Source of the DNA: Blasia pusilla
Taxonomy: Eukaryota; Marchantiophyta; Marchantiopsida; Blasiales
Reading direction: 5' to 3'
Length of the DNA: 64,000 nt
Assembly: GCA_050084515.1 (NCBI GenBank)
Contig: CM114272.1
Span: 45,136,001 to 45,200,000, forward strand
Shown: positions 56,130 through 64,000 of the stretch, piece by piece
How the letters are laid out: each line of letters opens with the position of its first letter
Position numbering within the stretch: the first letter of the stretch is position 1
Notes under the pieces: generated by a model
The model's database searches: none
Seen by the model: the letters and a program-made list of their open reading frames with translations, nothing else
Told to the model about the DNA's origin: nothing
Made by a program: the position numbers and the translations under genes

Positions 56130-57406
56130 GGCGGACTCCTACTTCTGGTCCAGTTGGGTTATCCCCTTTGGATACTACACCCATTGTATGGCAGTATCTG
56201 CCGGAGGGCATTTGTGTGTTAGATCTCTTTGGTGGGATTAGCACTGGTTTGGCTGCAGTGTTGCACGCCGATATTCATGTGCGGAGATACGTGTATGTGG
56301 AGCGAGATGAGATGGCCTAGAGAGTCTCATCCCGACATATTGGTCAGTTGATGCGGAGATATCCTGAGTTGTTGCCGCCATCAGCTATTCGTGGATACCA
56401 GCGTGCTTTTCCGTCACACATTGCATTGTTGGGGGCGCAGGACCTTGAGAGGGTTGGTCATGTGGATTTGGTGATTCTTTGGATGGCCATGTCAGGGGTC
56501 ATACACGTCTTTGGTCATGGTGAGGGATTACACGACCCTAGGTCTCGATTGTTTTGGGAGATGTTACGGGTGTTACGACATCTTCAGGTTCATCAGGCAC
56601 GTGCTCCAGCTTACATTCTGGAGAATGTTCCATTGTTGGGTGACACTCGGACCCGGATGATGGCGAGTGTTCATGAGGTGCGGTCTTGGATTGGACCAAG
56701 GGTGTTGTTGGATGCAACGCGAGTTGGCTCGCGTGCCCATCGCCCACACTTGTGGTGGACAAACTTGTTGCCTAGGAAGGTTCTACGTCGAGCATATGAT
56801 GCAGTGCAGCGAGATCCTTGCCTTACAGTGGATAGTATCTTGGATACTGGGCGACTTTCTCAGATGGTGAGGGTTATTGATCGGTCACCTATGGTAGTGG
56901 TGAACTGTGTGGGCCAGCCTAGGATGGCACTACCCACATTTGTGAGTTTTCCCTCGTCACATGCATACAGGGAAGGTGGTCCCGGGCTTGTATGGGATTC
57001 TCATGTGCGACAGTTGATGGAGCCTAACGCTGATGAGAGAGAGCGTGCGATGGGATTTGCTACTGGTGTGAAAGCGGTTGCTTCCATTTGTGAGGCTTCA
57101 CGACGTCATGTGTTGGGTCAGGACATGGACCTGAATTGTTTGACTTGGATTTTGAGTCTTGGTATGGCCGAGCAGCGTCGACTTTGGACTATGTCTGTGG
57201 ATCTTCCATCCCTTGTAATGAGCTTGATGGCTACCGGGACGGTAGAGGCATCGGCTGGGGGCGAGGAGAGTAGTATTTTGCATCCTTGGAGTAAATGGGA
57301 TGTAATGGCTGGGCATGTGGAGTTGGTTGCTCATGCTGGTGGAGGAGTTATTTGCTCAGATGATGGTGTAGCTAAGGGTGTACCATCTTGTGAGGGGGTT
57401 GCGTAG
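56130..57406 (+). pseudogene. Element B DNMT3-like cytosine-5 DNA methyltransferase domain
   Basis: Motif I is VLDLFGGISTGLAAVLHAD (about 56216). Motif VI is ILENVPLLGDTRTRM (Glu-Asn-Val 56621-56629). A DNMT3-like AHRPHLWWTNLLP block, motif IX-like ERERAMGF and motif X-like VLGQDMDLNCLTWIL follow. The stretch from 56348 to 57406 is open for 352 codons, better preserved than in element A. However, at motif IV the frame reads WMAMSG while Pro-Cys-Gln-Gly is readable one frame over (56487-56498), so small indels have removed the catalytic Cys from the frame. A TAG at about 56318 stands where A has Arg. Confidence 0.87.
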
Positions 57407-57559
57407 CAGCCAATGGCATGGTCCTCTCCCTCTAGTGTGCCAGTGGAGGAGACTTGGGAGCCATTACTTGGGCCCAAGCTTACGGGAGGTGAGAAACGAC
57501 GCTTGACACATTTCCTACATGCTTATAGGAGTTGTTTTGCCCTTAGCATGAAGGAGTTG
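57407..57559 (+). pseudogene. Element B start of reverse transcriptase region, truncated
   Basis: After a TAG the same frame continues with GPKLTGGEKRRLTHFLHAYR then SCFALSMKEL, the linker that precedes RT in Gypsy elements and resembles RFLRGHANCFAFSMRDL in element A. The sequence then enters the palindrome and the inverted arm. No RT catalytic motif is present. Confidence 0.75.
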
Positions 57560-57592
57560 GCTAAGGGCAAAAAAACTCCCATAAGCACGTAG
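57515..57592. repeat. 33-bp palindrome at the turn-round point of element B
   Basis: Arms 57515-57547 and 57560-57592 match in inverted orientation at 30 of 33 positions around a 12-base spacer. Both arms encode the same RT-linker segment on opposite strands, so this is where two copies meet tail to tail. Confidence 0.93.
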
Positions 57593-58941
57593 GGTAATCG
57601 TCCATGGGTGGTCCCTCCAAGTGCTGAAACAACCCCTTCCAAGCCAAGAACGGTGTAAACAACGTGGCGTTCCGCAACATCTGCATATCACACCACGTAT
57701 CAAACTCGTGCATGAAGTCCTCCAACTGAATGGTGCCCACTGCACCTGAGTATCATCGTGGGCCCTTCATGGCCCCATATATCCCATCCATGTCCCAAAT
57801 CAATGGAGCTGCAACACTCGATAACAACGTAGAAGACTCGGTGTTTGGAACACCCTCGTCCTCCTCTTCATCAACCATCGGAAGTGGAAAAGGCAGCCGA
57901 TACCTCAATCCACTCCGTTTGAATCCACCACTGTCCGCACCACGGTCTGCAAACAGACCACCAGACAGCTCCGTGATGACCAACGCCGATGACGTACCAC
58001 CACCAAATTACCACCACTAAGTAACCAAGTGACGTCGATGTCGCTATACTATTCTAGCTCTACTAGCTATGGGTGTAGGCAACCTAACCTGTCAGCACAA
58101 CAAGAAGCCTCCCACGGTCTACTCGTCATCACTCCAGCCTCACTACCGGTAGCACACAAGAGTAACACTACTCTGGAAATCAGCGTCAACCCTAACAATG
58201 GACGCGCAAGCAAGAAGCAACGATGGAGGGGATCCAAACACAGGAAGTCCAACGACAACCCTCCAATTACAAATGGAAATCAAGGTAACACAATCCACCA
58301 AACGTGGCGCCCCCTGAATCCATAGAACCCACCACACAATTCTAACGCAATAGCTACTCCGCCGCGGGTCGATGACATGCTAGTCGAACTCGCAGCACCT
58401 GAAAATATCACATGCATGGAGAGGCTACACCGTAGTATGGGCTAGAGGTCCATCAACCAAGATTCCTACCTCCAACATAGGCCACAAACCACGAACATCC
58501 ACGGCTGAGTACACAATCAGCCCTAACCAGATCCTTTTGATCCACAATCGAGCTACCATCGATCTACTCCAGTTCTTTGAGTGAAATCCGTGAAAGACCT
58601 ATTGTCATAAAACACGTATAGAATCACAAAAAATCGAGCCAAACCCACTCCACGATGGGAGAATCTAGGTCGAAGCTTGTGGGAAACACCATAGCCACAA
58701 GCTCTACTCACTACCAAGGCTAACTCCCAACGCAACTGGCTCAACTCAAAGAACTGACTGTTCTTTGGGTGCACTCCACACTATATCCTCCAACCTAAGA
58801 GCCTTGGGAAAGTCACCCCCAACTGAGTACCCCCAACCCTATGTATGAAACCGCATCTCTACTTAGCCACTATGGTCCTACATAAGGTATGGCCTCTACT
58901 AGCACACTATACTCTACAACATAATCCGTATGGTCATGACA
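57593..58941 (-). repeat. Element B right arm: inverted gag start, leader and LTR
   Basis: On the minus strand this reads LTR start (58941), leader (about 58460 to 58020) and gag N-terminus (MVITELSGGLFADRG to HLEGPPMDD) and stops at 57593. It is close to the left arm over about 1.35 kb. Compared with the left arm it has a deletion from gag to the RT linker and lacks the 52012-52861 block. Confidence 0.92.
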
Positions 58942-61075
58942 TACCGCTTGGTTAATCGATCCCTATGCTTGCAATTTCGTCCTCACTTGAATGCCCACTT
59001 ATTTCCTCATCAATTTGAAGTGGCAACTCCTGGAGGTTGTGAGGCCGTGGTGCATGGGATTCACTCCACTCTTGATATTCATCCAGATTGGGTAGCAATT
59101 CAAGTCAATGTGGCTAACGCATTCAATTCAGTTTTCTCGCGCGGCCATCTTTGAGGAGTTACGTTCTGCAAGAGGACAACTCACGAGCCTCATTCCATTT
59201 GTTCGCTCCTTCTATGCCTATGATACGCCCATTATCTATTCCCATCATGCTACTTTTGGGGAATATAGTATTCTATAATCGGCTTGTGGCACACGTCAAG
59301 GTGATCCCATGGGTGGCCCACTCTTTGCCATTGCCCATTTTTGTGCCCTTTGAGCATCAGCGCAAGCATTTCCATCTTGTTTTTTCCCTTCTATTGCTGA
59401 TGACACTCATATTATAGATCCTCTTTCGGAAGTGTTTCCTGCTTATACCCATTTCGTGGAGCAACTCTCTTTCTTAAACCTTAAAGTACAACCTAGTAAA
59501 TCTGGAGTATGGTCTCCTTCATGCCTTCCCTCAACATTTATCCCACGTACTCTTGATTTTCCCATCTACATTGAAGGGGTTAGAGTTCTTGGGGTCCCAA
59601 TTGGCTTCATCGACTATGTCTCAAAGTTCTTGGATGAGGCCCTTTTGAAAGACATGGAACGGCTTCATTTGTTACCTCATCTAGGGGATCCCCAAGTGGC
59701 TTATGGGATTCTCTCCCAATATTTTCTACGACGTCCTTCCTACCTTCTTCGCACTTGTTCTCCCACTTCAAGGTTCTTACATCGGTTGGCCTCTTTTGAT
59801 GCTTCTATCTTGGCAACTTTTGGTCAACTTCTTGGCCCGAATACCTTTGAGGGAGAGGATGGTGTCTTTGCTTCACGACAAGCTATCTTGCCTATTTCTT
59901 TTGGAGGGGTGGGACTGTCCTCCACAGTCGCATATGCTCATGCAGCCTTTTTGGGGAGTAGGGCGTTGGTAGCACCGATTATGGCTTCAAGGTTTCTCTA
60001 AGGAGATACACCTATCTTGATGGATCATATCTCCCATGTAAAGGAGGGGGACTTGTTATTTCAACAACAACTGAGATCTGCACGAGCTCTTCTTCCTCTT
60101 GCTACATAAGCAATTCTACCCCCTTTCAGTCAACTGATTATGGAAGGGCTTGATCGACTTTAAGAGCATATCTCCGAGAATCTACATCAAATCAACTTTT
60201 CCAGCACCCTCTAAGACATCCTCCGACGCTCATCGAGCTCGTTCGCGTTCATGTGCAGGTACCGGAGTGGGGGCGTGGCTTACTGCAAATCCTCTTATTC
60301 TTCCATTTTGTCTTCCTCGAAGTACATTCTCGATAGCTTTGCGGTTACGTCTTGGACTTCCCCATCCTTCTCTGTTAGGTGTGCCGAATTGTGTATACGG
60401 GGATCCCATTGATGCCAAGGGTATCCATATTATCCGATATGCACATGGTGGAGAACAAATGGCCACACATGATGCCATTAGAGAGGCGGTAGCATCGGTG
60501 GCTCGTACTGCAGGATACACCGTTGGGCAAGAGCAACTCAATGTCCTACCTTCAACCACACAAGCAACCTCTCGTCGGAGAGTGAATCTTGTTATGTCTC
60601 TAGATGGATTTCGGACACTAGGTGATGTGGTGGTTGCTGATCCAACACGTTCTAACTTGGTGTGTCGAACTGCACATACCAAAGGTTTGGCGGCCGAAGC
60701 TACAGCCAGAATCAATGAGTTAAGTTATGCTGTGAGACTTTCTATTGATGGATTTATTCCTTTTGGAGTGGAAGTATTCGGTCATTTACATGTGTCATTT
60801 GATACTTTCCTGAAAACTTGTGCTCACCACTCCCTCAAGAATCATCACCTTGCCCCTTCCCGTACTCCTTCTCTCTCGGTAGTTACTACTTATTTTTGAC
60901 AATCCATCTCACTGGCCTTACAACGTGCACGAGCCTTGGCATTCATACGTCGTGCGGAGGTGGTGGGGGGTCGCTCGCCTCGTTGTCCATTCACGTCTGA
61001 CCAAGCACTCGTGTTCTCGTCAGATTTGTTTCAGGCTATTAATAGTTTAGCTCGTTGAGTCGGTGTTTGCATTAG
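58942..61075 (+). mobile_element. LINE copy 2, RT and C-terminal domain
   Basis: RT fragments: YRLVNRSLCLQFRPHLNAHL, HPDWVAIQVNVANAFNS (NAFN motif) and a frame-shifted GDP-MGGPLF-type region near 59310. The next part (59432-60001) has LSFLNLKVQPSKSGVWSP and FGQLLGPNTFEGEDGV. The C-terminal part (60150-60899) has LRLRLGLPHPSLLGVPNC, THDAIREAV, GDVVVADPT and LAAEATARINELSYAV. The last two resemble the D...K...Y pattern of restriction-like endonuclease domains in some LINEs. Frameshifts show it is inactive. The end near 61075 is approximate. Confidence 0.83.
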
Positions 61076-61124
61076 CTTGTTGCCATTTTCTTTTATGCAT
61101 TTTTTGACTAGTGTTTTGAAATAT

Positions 61125-61157
61125 TATCAATTTTCTTATTTTATAAGAAAATTGATA
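61125..61157. terminator. Perfect 14-bp hairpin just beyond the LINE
   Basis: TATCAATTTTCTTA and TAAGAAAATTGATA flank a 5-base loop. It lies about 50 bp past the last LINE-like sequence. It could be the LINE 3' stem-loop recognised by its RT, but the other copy is too decayed at this end to confirm. The type label is a placeholder for an RNA stem-loop. Confidence 0.5.
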
Positions 61158-62544
61158 GTTTTAATAACACAACCCTAGTTTCCATACTCCCAATACCCTA
61201 AGCCCTAAATGCTCTAAGTCCTGAATTCATTTGCCATGACTCATGAAGGGGCCATGGCGCGCGAGTGGTCGGACTTGACTGGCCAGTAAAATGGGGAATG
61301 TTGTTTGCTGGACGAGAAACCCAGAACTCTCAACCTTTATTGGGTTTCCGCAATAAAGGCGGTCGGTTGGGAGGGGTGGGTAGGAAAGAAGATTTTACAA
61401 ACTTAAACTAAGAAGTTCGTGGTGGAAACTAGGGAAACATGGTTAGGTGAGTGAGGTCGACTTCACACAGTTGCGAGTTCGATGTTGTAGTCGGCCGGAA
61501 TGGAATCTATGAATTTTTATAAAAACCATTCGACAATATGAAGACTTCCCGAGCGAGGGGGCAGTGGCGCACGTCCCGAACAGAAGTGAATGCCACGGTT
61601 CTGGGGATATCGTCCTCCTTTAGGGTACTTAACCGCAGATGAATGCGTGCGAAAGGTGTCTTCGATTGAAGTTTGGGTCTGGTTGTTTATGGTTGAAGAT
61701 ATCGCTTTTCCGTCGTAATCTGGTGTTATGAAGTGAGGGAGAGTCGATGCACGATCCCGAGTGTCAGTCACGGAGTTCGTGGAAGGAATGGAGCAGATAT
61801 CCGAGTGCGTGGGGATTTAGGGCTGTATTTGGAGGCTCCGCGGACGAGTGGAAAGGTTTGTATGCGTTTGGTAGCGACCTAGGTTGATCGTGCTGGAGGT
61901 TTCCGGAAGCTGTGGAATAGAGTATATCATGGGCTTAAAACAATGTTCTTGGTAATTGCGAGTTTGCGTCCGTTAGGAAATCAAAGCATTGCTGAGAGTC
62001 CATGAGCTGAGAACGTCGCCGACCTAATTCCTCGAGAGGTCTGATCGGATTTATTTATTTTTGCTGGTGCAGAAGCCGACGTCCAACGTCAATGCTAATG
62101 GACGGAAGTCCGCACACTTCTCAGCAGAGAGTGATGGAGGATGTGATGCCCGTTTATTCTCTCACTTCTATAAGCTTGTGGGACGCTGCACACTTTTCCT
62201 TCTTTAGGCAAGGCAGCATTAAGTTGTGTGCTAGATGCTTATCCAACAGGATTGCACCAATGCTTATCCATTTCCTCGGGAATATTAGCAGCTGAGGGCT
62301 GAAGTTCATCTGTAGCCGGATTCATTAGAACTAGCACATGTTTGCTCCGTGCCAAAGTGCAGAAGTTGCATAAACAAGCGGTTGTACACATAAACCTTTC
62401 ATTATCCCGGAGAAAAAACACAAAGATTAGGTCCGGCTTCTGAAGCAGTGTATACAGACATCATTATTGTTGTCAGAAATGGATTGCCCTACTTTGCGCT
62501 CTTTTTCATCCTGTATTCGGTAGCTCACATACAACTACCACGTC
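61158..62544. other. Upstream region of the CPSF160 gene, no gene supported
   Basis: Short frames exist on both strands (for example minus 61771-61517 and plus 62092-62295) without recognisable domains. A divergent gene or upstream exon cannot be excluded. Confidence 0.4.
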
Positions 62545-62614
62545 TCGCTCGCTCGCTCGCTCGCTCTGTCTTTCTGTCTCTATTTATTGTCTCTCTTCCC
62601 GGATCTCTGTCTCA
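62545..62614 (+). promoter_or_regulatory. Pyrimidine-rich 5' UTR with (GCTC)n before CPSF160
   Basis: A run of cgctcgctcgctcgctcgctc at about 62546-62567 and CT-rich sequence up to the start codon form a pyrimidine patch of the kind often found at plant core promoters and 5' leaders. No TATA box is evident nearby. Confidence 0.4.
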
Positions 62615-64000
62615 ATGAGCTATGCGGCCTTTAAAATGGTCCATGCGCCCACGGGGGTGGAAACGTGTGCGTCTGCATTTTTAACACATTGTCCTGTGGG
62701 AGTGGAGGGAGAAGTTTTCAGTCAGGATGTGAGATCGCAGTATGCGAGGCTTCACGGAGTAGACGAGGGGCTTGCTGTGGTTAGCTCGCTGCCAAATCTT
62801 GTTATCAGCAAAGCTAATGTACTAGAGGTGTATTTTGTTCGATGCCAAGAGGATCTTGAGAGGAGCAATGGAGATGCTGCAGTCCCCATATCGGCAATCG
62901 GGCAGCCTGGTCGCCGAGGTGGTAATATGGATGGTATATCTGCAGCGTGGCTTGAGCTTGTGTGCCACTACAGACTCCATGGCAATGTGGAGAGTATGGC
63001 AGTGTTGTCTCATCGGCAAGACGAAGGCCGTCGACGTAGGGATGCGATCATCTTGGCTTTTCGTGATGCTAAGATTTCTGTACTGGAGTTTGATGACTCC
63101 ACTCACAACTTGCGCACCAGTTCATTGCATTATTTCGAGGGACCCGAGTGGGATCATTTGAAGAGGGGTCGAGAGCGATTCGCTCGGGGTCCGTTGGTAC
63201 GTGCTGAACCGATCGGGAGGTGTGCTGGTATGCTGGTTTACAACTGCGAAATGGTCGTTATGAAAGCTGCTCAGGTGGGCTACTGTCTGGGAGATGAAGA
63301 TGATGGTGGTGGACCTCCGGGTGCTTCTGTCTGTGCCCACATCGCGTCCTCGTACGTCGTGAGTTTGCGGGACCTGGACATGAAGCACGTGAAGGACTTC
63401 GTGTTCCTGCACGGATACAATGAACCGGTCATATTGGCTCTTCACGAAAAGGAGCCAACATGGGCTGGTCGTGTAGCACTCAAGCGACACACGTGTGCGA
63501 TCACAGCTCTAAGTATCAACACTACTCTCATGCAGCATACTCTGTTTTGGTCGGCAATCAACTTGCCTTACGATGCCTATAAATTGATAGCTGTACCCTC
63601 TCCAATCGAGGGAGTTCTTGTGCTTTGCGGCAACACTCTTCACTACTACAACCAGTCGTCATCATGTTCCTTGGCCCTCAACGACTTTGCAGCAGCTCCG
63701 GAGGGCAGTGTAGAGATGTCTGAGTCAAAATTGAGTGTGGAGCTTGATGCTGCGCAAGTGACATGGATTTCTCACGATGTTGCACTGTTTTCCACAAAAA
63801 ATGGGAGTCTGCTGCTTCTTTACTTAGTGTATGATGGCCGCACGGTGCATAAGTTGGAATTGTCCAAATCCAGAGCCTCTGTACTTGCTTCGTGCGTGTG
63901 TATGGTAGGAGGCACTTTTTTTTTCTTGGGAAGTCGACTCGGGGACAGTCTGTTGGTGCAATTCTCTCCACTTGTCTCTGGCAGCAACGCGAGCAACAAA
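62615..64000 (+). CDS. CPSF160: CPSF160 (CPSF1), N-terminal 462 codons, continues past window
   Basis: This is the largest subunit of the cleavage and polyadenylation specificity factor, a beta-propeller scaffold for pre-mRNA 3'-end processing in the nucleus. The start MSYAAFKMVHAPTGVETCAS matches the plant protein's N-terminus. Conserved blocks follow: LELVCHYRLHGNVESMAVL, FRDAKISVLEFDDSTHNL, LRDLDMKHVKDFVFLHGYNE, HTCAITALSINTTL, WSAINLPYDAYKLIAVPSP and FFLGSRLGDSLLVQFSPL. The frame is open without a stop or obvious intron from 62615 to 64000. The full protein in plants is about 1,400 aa, so roughly one third is present. It appears intact. Confidence 0.97.
   Translation, partial: MSYAAFKMVHAPTGVETCASAFLTHCPVGVEGEVFSQDVRSQYARLHGVDEGLAVVSSLPNLVISKANVLEVYFVRCQEDLERSNGDAAVPISAIGQPGRRGGNMDGISAAWLELVCHYRLHGNVESMAVLSHRQDEGRRRRDAIILAFRDAKISVLEFDDSTHNLRTSSLHYFEGPEWDHLKRGRERFARGPLVRAEPIGRCAGMLVYNCEMVVMKAAQVGYCLGDEDDGGGPPGASVCAHIASSYVVSLRDLDMKHVKDFVFLHGYNEPVILALHEKEPTWAGRVALKRHTCAITALSINTTLMQHTLFWSAINLPYDAYKLIAVPSPIEGVLVLCGNTLHYYNQSSSCSLALNDFAAAPEGSVEMSESKLSVELDAAQVTWISHDVALFSTKNGSLLLLYLVYDGRTVHKLELSKSRASVLASCVCMVGGTFFFLGSRLGDSLLVQFSPLVSGSNASNK

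Larger units (their letters stand above)
51523..58941 (+). mobile_element. Gypsy element B, an inverted-duplication (palindromic) copy
   Basis: It is related to element A in gag, protease and methyltransferase. From the left: LTR start TGTGATGACC, leader, gag, protease, methyltransferase and the first residues of RT. Near 57550 the sequence turns round. Antisense RT start, gag N-terminus, leader and LTR then run to 58941, ending in the inverted LTR start (GGTCATGACA). Neither a 3' LTR nor RT, RNase H and integrase is present. TACAG/TACCG flanks suggest the composite integrated as one unit. The left arm holds about 850 bp (52012-52861) missing from the right arm. Confidence 0.85.

Noticed and set aside
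60230-60715. A 161-codon minus-strand open frame
   Set aside because: It is antisense to the LINE C-terminal domain, which has matching residues in the second LINE copy.
61517-61771. An 84-codon minus-strand frame upstream of CPSF160 that might be a divergent gene
   Set aside because: No domain, splice signals or homology pattern was recognised.

Overview
This is nuclear DNA of a streptophyte plant, most likely a non-seed land plant (bryophyte, lycophyte or fern) or a close algal relative. The evidence is spliced genes with GT-AG introns, a tRNA-Gln, a plant-like CPSF160, an RPB5-family subunit and a class I small heat-shock protein. Ty3/Gypsy, CACTA, Helitron and LINE remnants are also present, along with a plant-type initiator-Met primer-binding site. 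The species cannot be fixed from the sequence. Most of the window is nested, decaying transposons around a few host genes.

Layout. 1-5.4 kb: a dead Helitron (Rep end and PIF1-like helicase) followed by exon-like cargo of unknown origin. 5.7-7.2 kb: a four-exon RPB5-family gene with a tRNA-Gln(UUG) antisense in its third intron. 7.2-11.2 kb: unresolved sequence, a GC-rich dispersed repeat and a Helitron 3' terminus. 11.2-25.3 kb: a minus-strand LINE split by Gypsy element A (11501-23630), which is itself interrupted by a deleted minus-strand Gypsy (19425-21627, target duplication GGTAT). 27.1-27.9 kb: an LRR pseudogene. 30.6-39.4 kb: a degraded gene with EDM2-like PHD fingers and a BRCT-like domain, next to CACTA transposase remnants and a CACTA terminus. 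43.5-44.2 kb: an intron-containing small HSP gene. 45-50.3 kb: AT-rich DNA with Helitron ends, a complete 187-bp mini-Helitron, a third Gypsy gag relic and tandem repeats. 50.9-61.1 kb: a second LINE, split by composite Gypsy element B (51523-58941). 62.6 kb to the end: the first 462 codons of CPSF160.

The most notable system is the Gypsy family of elements A and B. Its polyprotein order is gag, aspartic protease, a DNMT3-type cytosine-5 DNA methyltransferase in canonical motif order (I, IV, VI, IX, X), RT and RNase H, integrase, and in element A a C-terminal PHD finger. The element therefore carries both a DNA-methylation writer and a chromatin-reader-type module. Methyltransferase genes inside retrotransposons have been described in charophytes and dinoflagellates, so the principle has precedent. 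The PHD finger after integrase, and the two copies in one window, deserve attention.

Element B is a tail-to-tail inverted duplication. Its LTR, leader and gag recur in reverse at the other end, with a 33-bp palindrome inside the loop and a near-matching 5-bp target duplication at the outer edges. Read-through transcripts could fold into long double-stranded RNA. Both elements are inactive here. Many of their premature stops are TAG or TGA where a related copy or family consensus has Gln or Arg, as expected from deamination of methylated cytosines.
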